The notes under the pieces were generated by a model. The model was not told the DNA's origin. It did not search any database and saw only the letters and a program-made list of their open reading frames with translations. A program made the position numbers and the translations under genes. A stretch of DNA of 64,000 nucleotides from Ifrita kowaldi (Eukaryota; Chordata; Aves; Passeriformes; Cinclosomatidae): positions 1-64,000 of the forward strand of contig VZRS01014435.1 in the NCBI GenBank assembly GCA_013398055.1. Reading direction: 5' to 3'. This document shows positions 1 through 12,500 of this stretch, piece by piece (the stretch's first letter is position 1; the number at the start of each line of letters is the position of its first letter).

Positions 1-520
1 CGGGGCGCCATGGGGCGGGCGGGCCGCCGGCTGCCCGCGCTGGCAGCGCTCTTCTACGGGGCGCTGGCGGCCCTGGTGCTGCTGGGCGTGCGGGACGTGC
101 TCTTTCTCTACGAGGAGAACCGGTGCAGCATGACCTACATGTACGAGTACCCCGAGTACCTGGTGAGTGCGGCGGGGTGTAACAGGTGGGACCTGCCGCT
201 CCCGGGGCGTTGCCGCCCGCCCCGCCGCGGCCGGAGCCCGGAGCCGGGAGCCTGAGGCGCAGCTCCCCTGGGGAGGGAGAACAGCCCCGAAGCCGGGGTT
301 CGCCGCCGCCGTGCCGGAGCGGCGAGCGGTAAATGGGGCACGGGCAGCTGGGGCGTGTGCGGGGCCGGGGGCTGGCAGGACGCGCTGCTGTGCCCGCGCC
401 GTGCGGCGCTGCCCCTCGGGGAGAGAGCGGTGGAAGAGCTGCCCACCTGTAACCCAGCGGGGCGTTCCGTGCTGCCCCCGGTGAGAAACCCGCCCGCGTC
501 CGAACCTGCCAGTGCCCGGA
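1..520. promoter_or_regulatory. PGAP1: CpG-rich promoter/first-exon region of PGAP1 (left edge cut)
   Basis: The first ~500 bases are very GC-rich with many CG dinucleotides, then composition falls to the AT-rich intron background by about 650. The region covers the PGAP1 start codon, first coding exon and start of intron 1, as expected for a vertebrate CpG-island promoter. Only nine bases precede the ATG, so the core promoter and most of the 5' UTR lie outside the window. No TATA box can be assessed. Confidence 0.75.
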
Positions 521-3500
521 GGTACCTGTAGCTCTGGTGAAAGGCAGGAGCTCAGGCAGGCGTTGGCAAAGGAAGAGGCTGGGCCAGCTCCTCTGACAGC
601 CCTCCCAGCACTGCCAGTGCCCAGGAGGCCAAGCCTTGCACTTCATGGCCCTTTTTGTGACTTCGTGGTGTGGAGTAACCAATGTGTCAAAAAAGCGCAT
701 AACGGAGCTTTGACTATTAGTGTATTTCTCAAGGTGGTGAATAGTGGTGCAAAGTCTTCTGGGTGAGCACTTCAGAGGTGGCACGTCCCACAATGTACAT
801 GGGAGAGCTTGTAAATCCGTGTGAGGTCCCTCTTGTTCGGCTAATGGAGCCTTGTAGAAGTCTCTTCGAAAACCTGGGATCAGTTTTAGAGAGGGGACTG
901 CTGCTGGAACTGTTGTTTTCCACACGGTATTCTGGTTTAACAGCGGGAGGATGTAAATGTATATTTGTAAGTTCGCTGCTAACACTGCAGCATGCGGTTG
1001 TTAGAAAACAATTTCTCTTCTTGGTAGTAGTTCCTACTACAGCATTTTCTCTCTTATTAAAAGCATAATTGGTTGACTTCTGAACATTCTTTTTTTATTA
1101 CCTGAGATCTAATCTATGTTGAAAAAATATTAATTCTAAATAACGCTCTGTTCAGAAATAGATTGCAAACTGGCTTGCATAGTAAAGATCTAAAAGCAAA
1201 AATTTAGTGTCTAACTTGGTAGTGAAGCAGAAAGTTACTTTTTGGATCTATTAACCTTCATTTGCTAACCCTGATGTAGCCGTCTTAGCCTACGAAAGAG
1301 AAACTTGGTATGGCTACAGAGATTGTTTTGTCAGCGCTGTAGAACAAATTAGTTTAAGCAGTTATAAATACTTAAATACTACACGACAAGTTTTCAGATC
1401 TCCTGGCAGCCAGAACCTACTTCAGCTTCGATCTGAAGCCAACCAACAGAAAGTTACTGGCAAAATCTGTGTGATGTTATTGGCGGGTGCCTGAAACTCT
1501 TGTCTGCCACCACATCTTTTGTATTTACTCATTATGTCAGTGCTTAAACTCCAAGCATCTTTAGGCGGGTGTTGTGCTGGTAAGGGATGCAAGACTTAAA
1601 GGTGAGCAGGAGTTCCATGCAGGAGATGCAAGTCACAGCTGGCTGTATTGCCGTCTAGAATTTCTGTTTCCTGAGTAATCCCTATTACTGTGCAGAAAAC
1701 AGCACTTTGGGCTGGAGGGCAAATTGTGAATTCGTTTGGGTTGGCTAAGGCATTATAGTTTACAAGTACCTCTTTATTGTTGGAGGTGTCTATTGTCTGT
1801 CTAGTGCTGCCTTCAGTAGGAAATCCCAGGGTAGGAGTTTCAGGTGGGAGGTATCCGTCCTTGCTTCCGGATCGGTATCACGTTACAAAACAATTAACTG
1901 CTTGAGCAATTAAACAAGAAGTTTCGTTTCTTTTGTGTCTATCAGTGTGGGTTGGCTCACAGCCTAATACTTGAACATCTTTTTTTGCGTGAGTTTTATA
2001 ATTGCAGCGTTTGAATTTAACCTGCCCTTGTCCTGTTCAGCTGTACTTGGCGTGAGATTCAGAAGTTAATAATGAGGACTTTTTCACATAAACCTTATTT
2101 CTTTGGGAACCAGGCTGAGAAACGAAGCCTGCATTGACATTGTAAAAAGTTGCTGTAGCTTGCTACAACTGATTACATAAGTGATGTCTTGGGAATTCAC
2201 AATTTAAACCCACTGTCACGGAGCATGAATGTCTCTTTTCCTTTGGAGTTACGCATTGCTATTTTGTTATAATATTTGAATTTACAAAAAAAAACCACCC
2301 AAAAACCAAACCCCCAGTATTCTGATAGTACAATTCTCATGGGTTCTGTGGTTTTTGTATTCGACATTGACCCCAAGAAGAGCAGCGTGTTAATTTTATG
2401 TTCCCTAAAAGTTTTTGAAAAGACAATGAACCAGGAAGTTACTGTGGATGAACAGTTGATTTGATCTGTCAGGAAGTCATATAAAGCACGTCTTGGTGGC
2501 ACTCTCAGTTTAGTAATGGGAACTGCTGAAGTTTTCTTCACATAATTTTGAAAGCCTGTGCAAAAGGAGCAGCAGAAAGGAATGAGAAGGGGAGAAAGAA
2601 GTGAGATCAGTGAAGCTGGAAAGGCAAGATGATGGAGAAGGGGAAAAGACCAAAGGATGATCTGAAGACATAAGCCCTGAATGAAGCTTAAATTTTCTTG
2701 TTCTCAGTGAAAGAATTTAACTCACACTCTCTATTGTGTTAATAAATCAAGATAATTAAAATACTATAAATAATATACACACATAGATATCTCGTAGAAT
2801 ATATATCTCAAACATCATAAAAATAGTTTGCAAATAATCAATATACCAAAAAATTGGAAGGCCAACGGGGAAAGAAAATAGTCATTAGCTGAGGAGAGAT
2901 AGAGAAGAACAGGGAAAGGGAAGGAGTGTGGGGGCATGGACTTAAAGGTAAATCACCTTTATGGTAGATGTGGCTGAGAGAAAACAATGAAATATTTGAA
3001 ATAAAGATGCTTCTATTTCAAGGAAGCAATTAAGAGAGACTTTACAGGGGATTTCTGATGCAAAACTGAGTTTAGTTTTGACCTTATTCTGTAGAAGTGT
3101 TTCCTTAAATTATAAATTAGGCCTTAATACATTTATTTTTGTATTATCTTATTTGTCCCTCAATTGTTGCAACATAATTAATCAAACATTGGCATGAATG
3201 TATTTGCACTTGTCAAAGTTTTAAAAATCTGTATCTTAGAAACTCAGAGTTATAAACCAACCAACCTCCATGCAGGAGTTAAACCAAATAAGTAGTAAGC
3301 AAGAACACATTTAATTAAGACAGTGTCATATGACTTTAAGAGATTGACTTACTGGTGTAAGATTAATCCTCACCTAGCCCTTGGGTTCAAAGAGATCTTG
3401 TCCTTTTCTCTTTGGGAGTCATAATCCTGTGAATCAGTTGTGTGCTAGGTTAGGGGGTTACTTGTTTTCTTCTTTAGCACAAGAAATACGGCCTTCTTTG

Positions 3501-6500
3501 AGGTGACAATTGACACGTACATTAGACCTTGAGTTGTTACAGAGCCAGGTGGTTTGTCAGACCACAAAACCAGCTCTGAAAACGAAACAGAAAAACCCCA
3601 AAGTACCACGGGTTTGTTTTTTCTGCTGAGCCGTATTGGGGTGGTTACTGCTGTTGTTGAAGCTCCCGCTGCAGGTGACATCTCTGTGAAAATCAGCTCA
3701 TAGAATTCCCACAGCATGTGTCATTTACCCTGAGGTAACAGGTGCCATCTGACAGTCACCCACAGCACGCTGCCCTCGAGGTTTAGCTGTTTTATCCTTG
3801 TTCTGAGATTGGGAAGGATTCCGGAACCGTTCTGGTGCATCAGGAGTAGTTAGCATCACTCATGTGCTCCAGTTTCTGGGGTCAGCTTCTCCTCTCCTGG
3901 CAGATTTGGTTGGGTTTTGACATGCTTTTTTTTTCCTTTTCCCTCGTTGTATTGTAAGGCTGGATTTACTTTATGAATGTGCAGCTTTGATAGATACATA
4001 ATTGCATTATTTGCAGTTTGTTTCAAAGCTAGTTAAAGGTAATCACTGTTTAGAGTAAGTAACTGCAGCCATTCATTATGCATAGTAATACCTACTTAAA
4101 CAGTTCGTTTGATATTCTAGTTTTGATTAGTTGGTTTTTTTTTTTAAAGCCAAACCCAGTTATTCATTCTGTATTCTTTAGACTGTAATTTAAAACCATA
4201 AAAATAAAAACACATAAGGCAGATCATTTAAATGACTGGATAGCCACTGTATTTTCCTGTTTGTAACACTATAAACAAGGGGTTTGTTTTCTTTTTAACT
4301 TTTGCAATAGAAAATAAAATTACCCAAGAAAACAGCCAGACGATACCCAGCATATGAGCTCTATCTCTATGGGGAAGGGAACTATGCTGAAGAAAATAAA
4401 AATCTCCTATTGACAGGAATTCCAGTTCTCTTTCTTCCCGGGAATGCTGGCAGTTACAAACAAGGTAAGTGTTTAGCTGAGTTATAGCTTTGTTCCAAAA
4501 AAGCTCTCAGATTTATGCATTAGGTAGCTTTCTGTTTGAAATAATACCAGACAGAGTCATAATGGTTGATCATATCAGTCTATGTTTAATTTCAAACAGT
4601 CAAAATACATGATTTTTGTTTGAAATCAGTTGAATGGTTAAGCTGTAATATTTCTCTGGAGCAAGCCTTTTGAAAGCCAGAAGCAGTACATTTTATGCTG
4701 TCCTCTGGCAGCACTGCACCCTTGCTGTACTTTTGATTGCAAACATCTAGTTGGTTTTGATTTGAACAATGTTTAGTGCAGTTAATGCCAAATAAAACAC
4801 GACCTGAATTTGATTAGAAGAAACGGAACCATCTGTCATCTGTGATGTAAAGGAATTACATGCTATAGAAATCAGCATGATCTAAGCTTGCCCTCTAGTT
4901 TTATTATTCCCTATATCTCTGTGTAGTGGTGTTTTTTTCAGTAACATCATCTTCCCACTTTACACATAGCCTCTTTTTTTCCCCTCTTACATTTCTAGGC
5001 TCCAAATGATAAGAAGTAATAGTTTTAAAGCATTTTTATTTTTCATTTTAAATGCCGAAGCTAATGGTACATGAAGTTTTGTGTTTCAGTGTTTACTCTG
5101 GTACCTGCTATTCCTTCCAGTCTGGGTTTGTCAGACTGATATTTTTGTTCCCTAAAATGTGCTTTGAGACAGTAAATAACACTCTCATGATGTTAGAAAA
5201 ATGGATGTGTGTGTGGGGAAACCCAGCACAGTCTGAACCCTGATGTCTTACTGTGATAATTTTTCCTCATATTAGCACTAAACTTGATGATTAAATTACC
5301 AGATTTCAGAGAACCTTTACAGAGCTGGGTTTTTTGAGAACGTACTTGCTTAGCTTATAACCGTAAAATATTTTACCAACTAGTGCTTTCAGAAAAACCA
5401 TACAGACTTCCAGGCACAATAGCATCCAAAGAAGATTACTAACAGAATGATTATGAGAGGTGCCATATGGACTTTTGTGATTGTGCATCAAATATTGCAA
5501 ATCTGTGAATTAATGCTGTCTCTAAACACACAGCAGTACATCACTGTGCAGGAAGTAGAATAGTACTCTCAGGGCATTTTAGGAATCAAAAGGAAATGTC
5601 TGAAGAACAAAAAACTAGGTGAGTAGAAGTACTACATGCTATAGGAGCAGTAAATATTTTAATAATGTTCTTTTTGGAATGGATTTATAGAGACTGGCAA
5701 TAAATCATATATGCATTTTGCAAAACCTTTGTTAAAATTAATTCATATGAATTCGTACGTTGTTCAGATTTTATTGTAAGATGACACAGTTTCATTCTGA
5801 TGCCTAGCTGAGCAGAGAAGCTGTTGCTATTGCAGTTTTCATAGTTGTTTAAAATATATTCATATTTGCTGAGCAGTGAAGACAAGTGCTGCTGCTGCCT
5901 TTGCTGGCCTTGTTGTTTGCATAGAATCATTTAGGTTGGAAAGGACCTTTAACATTATGGAATGCAAGCATTAACCCTGCACTGCCAAGCCCACCACTAA
6001 GCCATGTCCCTGAGTGCCACATCTACACAGCTTTTAAAAGCCTCCAGGGATGGCAATTCCACTTCTACCCTGGGCAGCCTGTTCCAGTGTCTGATCACCC
6101 TTTTGGGGAAGAAACATTTCCTAAGATCCAATGTAAATCTCCCCTGGTGCAACTTGAGGCCGTTTCTTCTTGCCCTTTCACTTGAAAGAAGCAGCTCACT
6201 CACAACCTACCTTCAGGAGGTTTTGATGTGTTACAGGCACTTTTGAAATGTTAATTCATCATCTTTCGTGGGCACTAAAATGGATTTTGTAAAATGTACA
6301 AAAATCAGACTTTGAGTAAGGATGCTCTGGTTTAGTTGTTGGGTGGGAACCTGAAATTGGGAGAACTGAGATCCCGAGTTCTCTTTAGAAATCTGTCACA
6401 CTTGTCTTTACTATGACCTCCAAGGTATAAAGTTATTATAAAATACTTGACCTTTTAAATACTTCTGAGTCATTTTCAAACCATTTTTAAGGTGGTGTTA

Positions 6501-9500
6501 TTGCTGATTAGGTATAGATAAAATTGGTGAAATGATTGACTACAAACCAGACTGATAATTCTTGTCATGCTGATAATATCTGTTTGGATGCTTGAACATA
6601 TAAAGTACTTCATAAATATTATTGTCCCATTTCACTAGCTTGTCTGAAATTTCATGCCTTAATTTCTGTAGCAGACTTTTCTGAGAAGGAGGCTTGTGCA
6701 GTTCTTTTAGCCTGTTGTGCTCTAGGAGAATCTTACTCCTGTGTGCTGGATTTGAGCAGACCTTTCTGGCCATCATTAGTTATTTTATATAGGCGCTTTT
6801 GGGACTTTCTCTTTTATTTTCTTCTTCTGCTACCATGCCTTCTTATTTGCAGCTGTTATTGTTCCCATCCTGCATTGTCTCCATGGAAACTTGGGGACAA
6901 TTCTGCACACAAAAGGCTGTATTAAATAGTAGACAGGGAAGACAGGTCAGAAGCAAGACCTTGTAAAGTGAACATTTTCTCACTTGAGGTTTTAGATGGA
7001 CAAGTGTCCTTTAGGGTTTGGTTTTGCAATTCCCCATACTTAGTGGTATTTGGGAATGTTGTCTTGGAGTTGATGGCCTTCAAAGGAGTTTTAGGAAAGC
7101 CTAGCAGTAGGAATGCCCCTACAGTTGAAATCAAGAATGCCTTCTTGTCCTGGTGGCAATAAGAAGGTGCAAATGAGACGAGAAAAGCAGCCCTGAGGTA
7201 GAAGGACATAATCCTTGATCCTTGTATAAATTTATTCTTGACATAAAATATCTCTGTTGTCAGGAGTAAGCTGAAAAGAGATGGTTTGGTTTTGAATATC
7301 TTTTATAAATGGCTTGAGATGAAAAACGGATTTAATGTATTGGTTTCCTAATCAATTATGTATTTATGTGTTTTTCTGCTAAAGATGGTGGTGAGCAGTG
7401 ACTGTTGGACTGTTCTAATTGATGTGGTTTCTCTTTCTAGTACGTTCTCTTGGCTCCATTGCACTTAGAAAAGCAGAAGATGTTGACTTCAAGTATCATT
7501 TTAATTTCTTCAGTGTCAACTTTAATGAGGAGTTGGTTGCATTGTATGGTGGTAGCCTGCAACGACAGACCAAGTTTGTGCATGAATGCATAAAAGTAAT
7601 TCTTAAGTTGTACAGGGTGAGTAGTGACACGTGCTGAGTAATGTACTTCCATTTGGGAATGGAATTCTGGGCTGCCTTTCCTGCTGCAAAACTGAAGAGT
7701 GACGAGTAAGGGAGGGAGACTTTGTAACGTGTGTAGATATTTGAAGGTGATAATAATGCAATAGAGAATTGCTTTTCTTTAACAGATTTTTAGTACTTGT
7801 GACAATCCCAGAGCTTTGGTGAGGTTCTTTGTTGTGTTTCTAAATAAATGCTTCCACACACAATGGGTGCCTTTTTCTAGTAGAGATGTTTACATCTGTA
7901 GCTTACTGAAATATTAATATAGCCTTGCTTTACATCCAGTTTTCTCTGGGAAAGTTCTTTGATGTCCTCTGTTCCTAAAAGTCTCAGAAATTAAAATAAG
8001 CTTGAGTTTATTAAGCTTACACAGGCTACACAGTATTTCCTTTTGACCTGGATACTTCATATTAAGCACATTTTCGTGAGAAAGCAAGTAAATTTTTATT
8101 CAATTTATGAACTTGTTAAGTTGATGCTAGTTAATGTTGTCCTTGAAAGGCCATAAGTTAATTTGTGGGGGGAAAAAATCTACAAGTGATAAGCATAATT
8201 CAATGTCAAATGTGTTTCTGATGTGTCTGATTGCTGTTTAAGGATCAAGAATTTGCACCCAGCAGTGTTGCAATCGTTGGGCATTCCATGGGTGGTCTTG
8301 TTGCAAGAGCATTGCTCACTCTGAAGAATTTTAAGCCTGAGCTTATAAACCTGCTCATTACACAAGCCACACCTCACGTTGCACCTGTAATGCCTTTAGA
8401 CAGATATCTTACTGGTGAGTATTGCACTTGTCTAATTACATTGTATTTCTGTATTGATCCTCTCAAACTTTAGTGCGGAGATTCTTGCAAATCAACAGCA
8501 AAATGTGCTGCTTTATTTACTGTAATCAATCTGTTCCTTTGTTACTTAGGTTGTTGAGAGTGCCAGGATACTCAGAGAAAGTCAAGTGTCATATGAAATG
8601 GATTATGTGGACTTGAGTTTCTGTATGAGGCCTGGAGCTCTCAATAATTTGTAATTTAATAAGTTGCAGGGCATGTTACTAAATTTGTAAGCTTTCCAGT
8701 GAATGACGTATTTTCTTTCTTTTTTTTTTCCTCCTCTTTTAAAACTTGACCTCTATAATGACTTTTATCTTTATCAAATGAGATAGCCTTAGTTCTGTAG
8801 AAGGTGCTAAATTTAATGGTTTTCCTACCCAAAGGTTGTGGAGGTGAGAATATAAATATAGATGTAATTACATATTTTAAACATTTACAAAAAAGAACTT
8901 ATTTTCTCCTCACCTAAATAACTGTGGCAGAAAAATAAAGTATAATCATTAGGCATGTACTGTACACTTCCTGAAAAACTAGATTTGATTCAACTATACT
9001 GATTAAATATGTGTTTAGTGATAATTGTGCTGCTACATGTAGATACTGAGGGAATTGGTGAAGGAAAGGGAACAGACATTAATTTTCATTATTCTCTGTG
9101 ACACCCAAGAGGAATGGATTATCTTTAGCTGCTGGATTTGATTTATTGTGCTTGTATTAATTCTCCATCCTACAATTGATTTCAGTGCAATGCTTCTTCC
9201 TTACTGGCTGTTTCTGGACTTCAAGTAAATCTGTGTCTGTCCTTCAGATAAACCTATGGTTTGCTACTCTAACAATATATGTACTCAGCTGATATAGAAA
9301 GTGTATCTGTCTTTCCTAACTGCTACCTCTTTGGGTTAAAACAATAATTTTTCCTCTCTTACATGGATCAAGTGATAATCAGAGCTCAAATGTCTCTAGG
9401 GGGGCTTACAGAAACTTTTAGTTAATGTTAATATAGCTTTTTTTTGTATATCAAATAGGCTTATGGGAAAATTGTGATTTATTTTAATATATTTTATAGA

Positions 9501-12500
9501 TTTTTATACAGCTGTAAACAATCATTGGATTCTAAAGGCCCAAGATTTAAGAAATTTAACTACCCTTTCTGTGGCGGGAGGATTCAGAGATTACCAAGTT
9601 CGTTCAGGACTGGCTTTTCTACCGAGATTGAGTCAACATGACAGTGCCTTATCTGTTGTGGTAAAAAAGCAAACTGTTTTTTTGGTTTTGCATGGAATTA
9701 TGTTAGATAGTTATTTATGTAATGCATGTATCAGTGTCTATATGGGCAGCATAGTGTGAGTAAATATGAAAATACTGCATATGAAAACACAGATAGTGTA
9801 TAAAGTCATAAATAGTTGATGCGGTATAAATGAGCTTCCACGGGAGGAGTATGTGTGGCACTGATGGGAATGATCTGCCACTTGGTACTGTTTCTTCTCA
9901 CCACCTGCTTGCACTTCTTCAGTTCCAGAACTCAGGTTTTATTTCCCCATGTTTTTGCAAGAGATGTGTATGTGGAGAAAGGTGAATGTGCAGTGTAGAA
10001 GTAGAGCGTTTTATTATAAAAGAGAGCTCTGGCTTGGCACCTTCTTTTTGTATTTGTTGTTTTTCAAAGAATTTAGGAATAGGATGTAGAGGATCATCAA
10101 GTCCCGTTTACTGCTTTTTCAGGCATCTGTGCTTTCAAAATTAATCAAGAGTCATCAGAAAGTATTTAGGTTTATCGTTCAATCCCCTCTCCATCAACCT
10201 CTTCCTTACAAGGAGAAGCTGGAAAATACTCTCAAGGAGGGGGAAAACTTGTAATTTCCAACTTCCATTTACTGCACAAGCCAGTTTTTTAATGCCTTTC
10301 TTCTGACATCTGCTAGAAATGTTATATGAAATAGCTGTCATTCCCTTGGTGTTTACCTCCCTGTGTCTTGTATAGAAAGCTGTCTATAAATAGGCTCAGC
10401 TCAGATCCTGCTAGGCTAAGAGCATTAACTCTGTATTCCCTTTGTCCTAGTAACCCTTCTCTGCATCTGCTCTATTTTCATTTCTCTTGAGTGTTGGTGA
10501 CCAGAATTTTGCATGAGATTTCATGAGTAGTGGTACCAGTTGTTTCTGGTTTGTGTTTGTTTCGTTTTGGAGATTGTGTTGTGGTTGTTATTGTTCAGTT
10601 TGGTTTTTTCTTCCCAAGTGTGATACATTAATAGTTCATAGTTTATATTATTCATGTTGAGCAATAGGTTGATGAGCTCCATTTGTGGGAGGTGTTTTTG
10701 GTATTGTTAGTCCCTAAAATGTAATACATGAAATGCACTTACAGAAATTAATAGCTTCTGACTGTCCAGTTCTTTCTTCATGGTGCTCTGATGGTTCTTT
10801 CTGTTGAGGATGCCCTTGGTTTCTCAACAACAGCTTTCATTGGCATGCTGCTATTCTCATGTGCCAGGATCAGTCACTAAAATAGTAAGATTAGTCATAG
10901 AAGCAGTCTTTGAAGAAATTTTGGTAAGTTTCCTCCACTCCATTATCTGCCCTTTCACCATTAGTCTCTGCTACCTAACACAGATAACTTGGTCATTTTG
11001 TTTTATAATTTCCATCTTGCAAGTGCTTCAGTGCTTGCAAGATTTGTGACTGAAGAAGTCATTCTGTTGAACCCTAAGCTCTGAAACTCTTCAGATAAAG
11101 GCTGTTCTTCTTAATAATAGTGTTTAAATAAGGGGGGAAGGGTTTCCATGTAATTTTAGAATGTTGAGTACTAACAAAAGCTTCACCTTTTTCTTCACCC
11201 GAACAGAGCTCAGCTGTGCCTAGAGCTTGGGCCTCAACTGACCATCTCTCCATAGTGTGGTAAGATAATGGAACAGGGGTTAATTGACTGACTGTGCATA
11301 GCTCTCTTCTCTGCTGTTATCACTTTATACCATAATTTAACTTTGGTTTAATACTATGGTGAAGTCTCTTCTGACCACTTTTATCATGCTGGGCCTTGCC
11401 TTTCTAGATTTAATTTTACTTATTCTGTCTTCTAGGTGCAAAGAACTGATCCTGGCTACCATAAGAGCTTTTTTTGATCTCATAGATGAAAATACAAGGC
11501 AGGTCTGTATATGTGATCTCCTGTGTATTAACCCATCACACTTTCTTCTTCCATCCCAGAATGCTTAATCAGGAGAAATGTCTCCCTATTTTACAGAAAA
11601 CTCCTTTTTGATTCTTCTAAGTCATGCTCAGAAAACTTTCCATTTTGTACCAGTCACTGAAAAATCCCGTGGCTTTGTGTTGTTTGACCAAGGTGTCAGA
11701 GATAACAAGGTGTTGGCTCAGTTTTCATTATTGACTGCTTGATGCTTTAGAGCTGAGTTGTGGGCTGAACATTTCTTCCATAAAGCAGCAGGTTCAGTTG
11801 ACCTTGCACCAGGATAGACAAATTTTGTTAGCTCTGTAGCTGTGAATGTGACCTCTTGATGTGTACGTAAGAGCAGAGCCCAAGACATAGAAGAGGGAGG
11901 ATTTCAGGTGTTCCCTCTGAGGCTGTTTGGGACAGACTTCTCTAGTTTTTCATGTGTACTTATTTTAATGTGTGATTTAGAGAGACAAAAAGAGGAGTAC
12001 AGTTGTTCTGTAGCACTGATTGTACTAGAGGGTAAAACTTTTCAGAAATCAGTTGTAGTGGCCACAGTTTTGGAAAGTGGAATAAACAAAAATTAGTCCT
12101 TGAAGATTTATTTGGAAAAACTAAAACCAAACTGATCAAACAAACCAAAAATCCCAACCCCAAACAAAAGTGAATCCCAGGGCAGCTATACAGCTACTTG
12201 GATGCTTGAAATAGTCAAAGAGATGTAGCAAGCTGGATATGTGAACTCAGATTAGTAAACCTAAAAAAATTTTTCCTAAGCTCTAGCCTAAGTGTCATTT
12301 CAGGAAGAATGCACGAGTGTCTATAAAGAAAGTTTAATGGAATGGTTTCCTTGTGTTATGAGTAGGTGAGAATGTAAAACTCCTGCAAGGTTTGGCTATG
12401 CTTTATATCATGTGTAGATTCTCTGTGTTGCAGTGACGGACTATGGATGGCACTTCAGAGTATTGAGTTTAGAACAGAAAGGGTGCAATGTCTTCTAACA

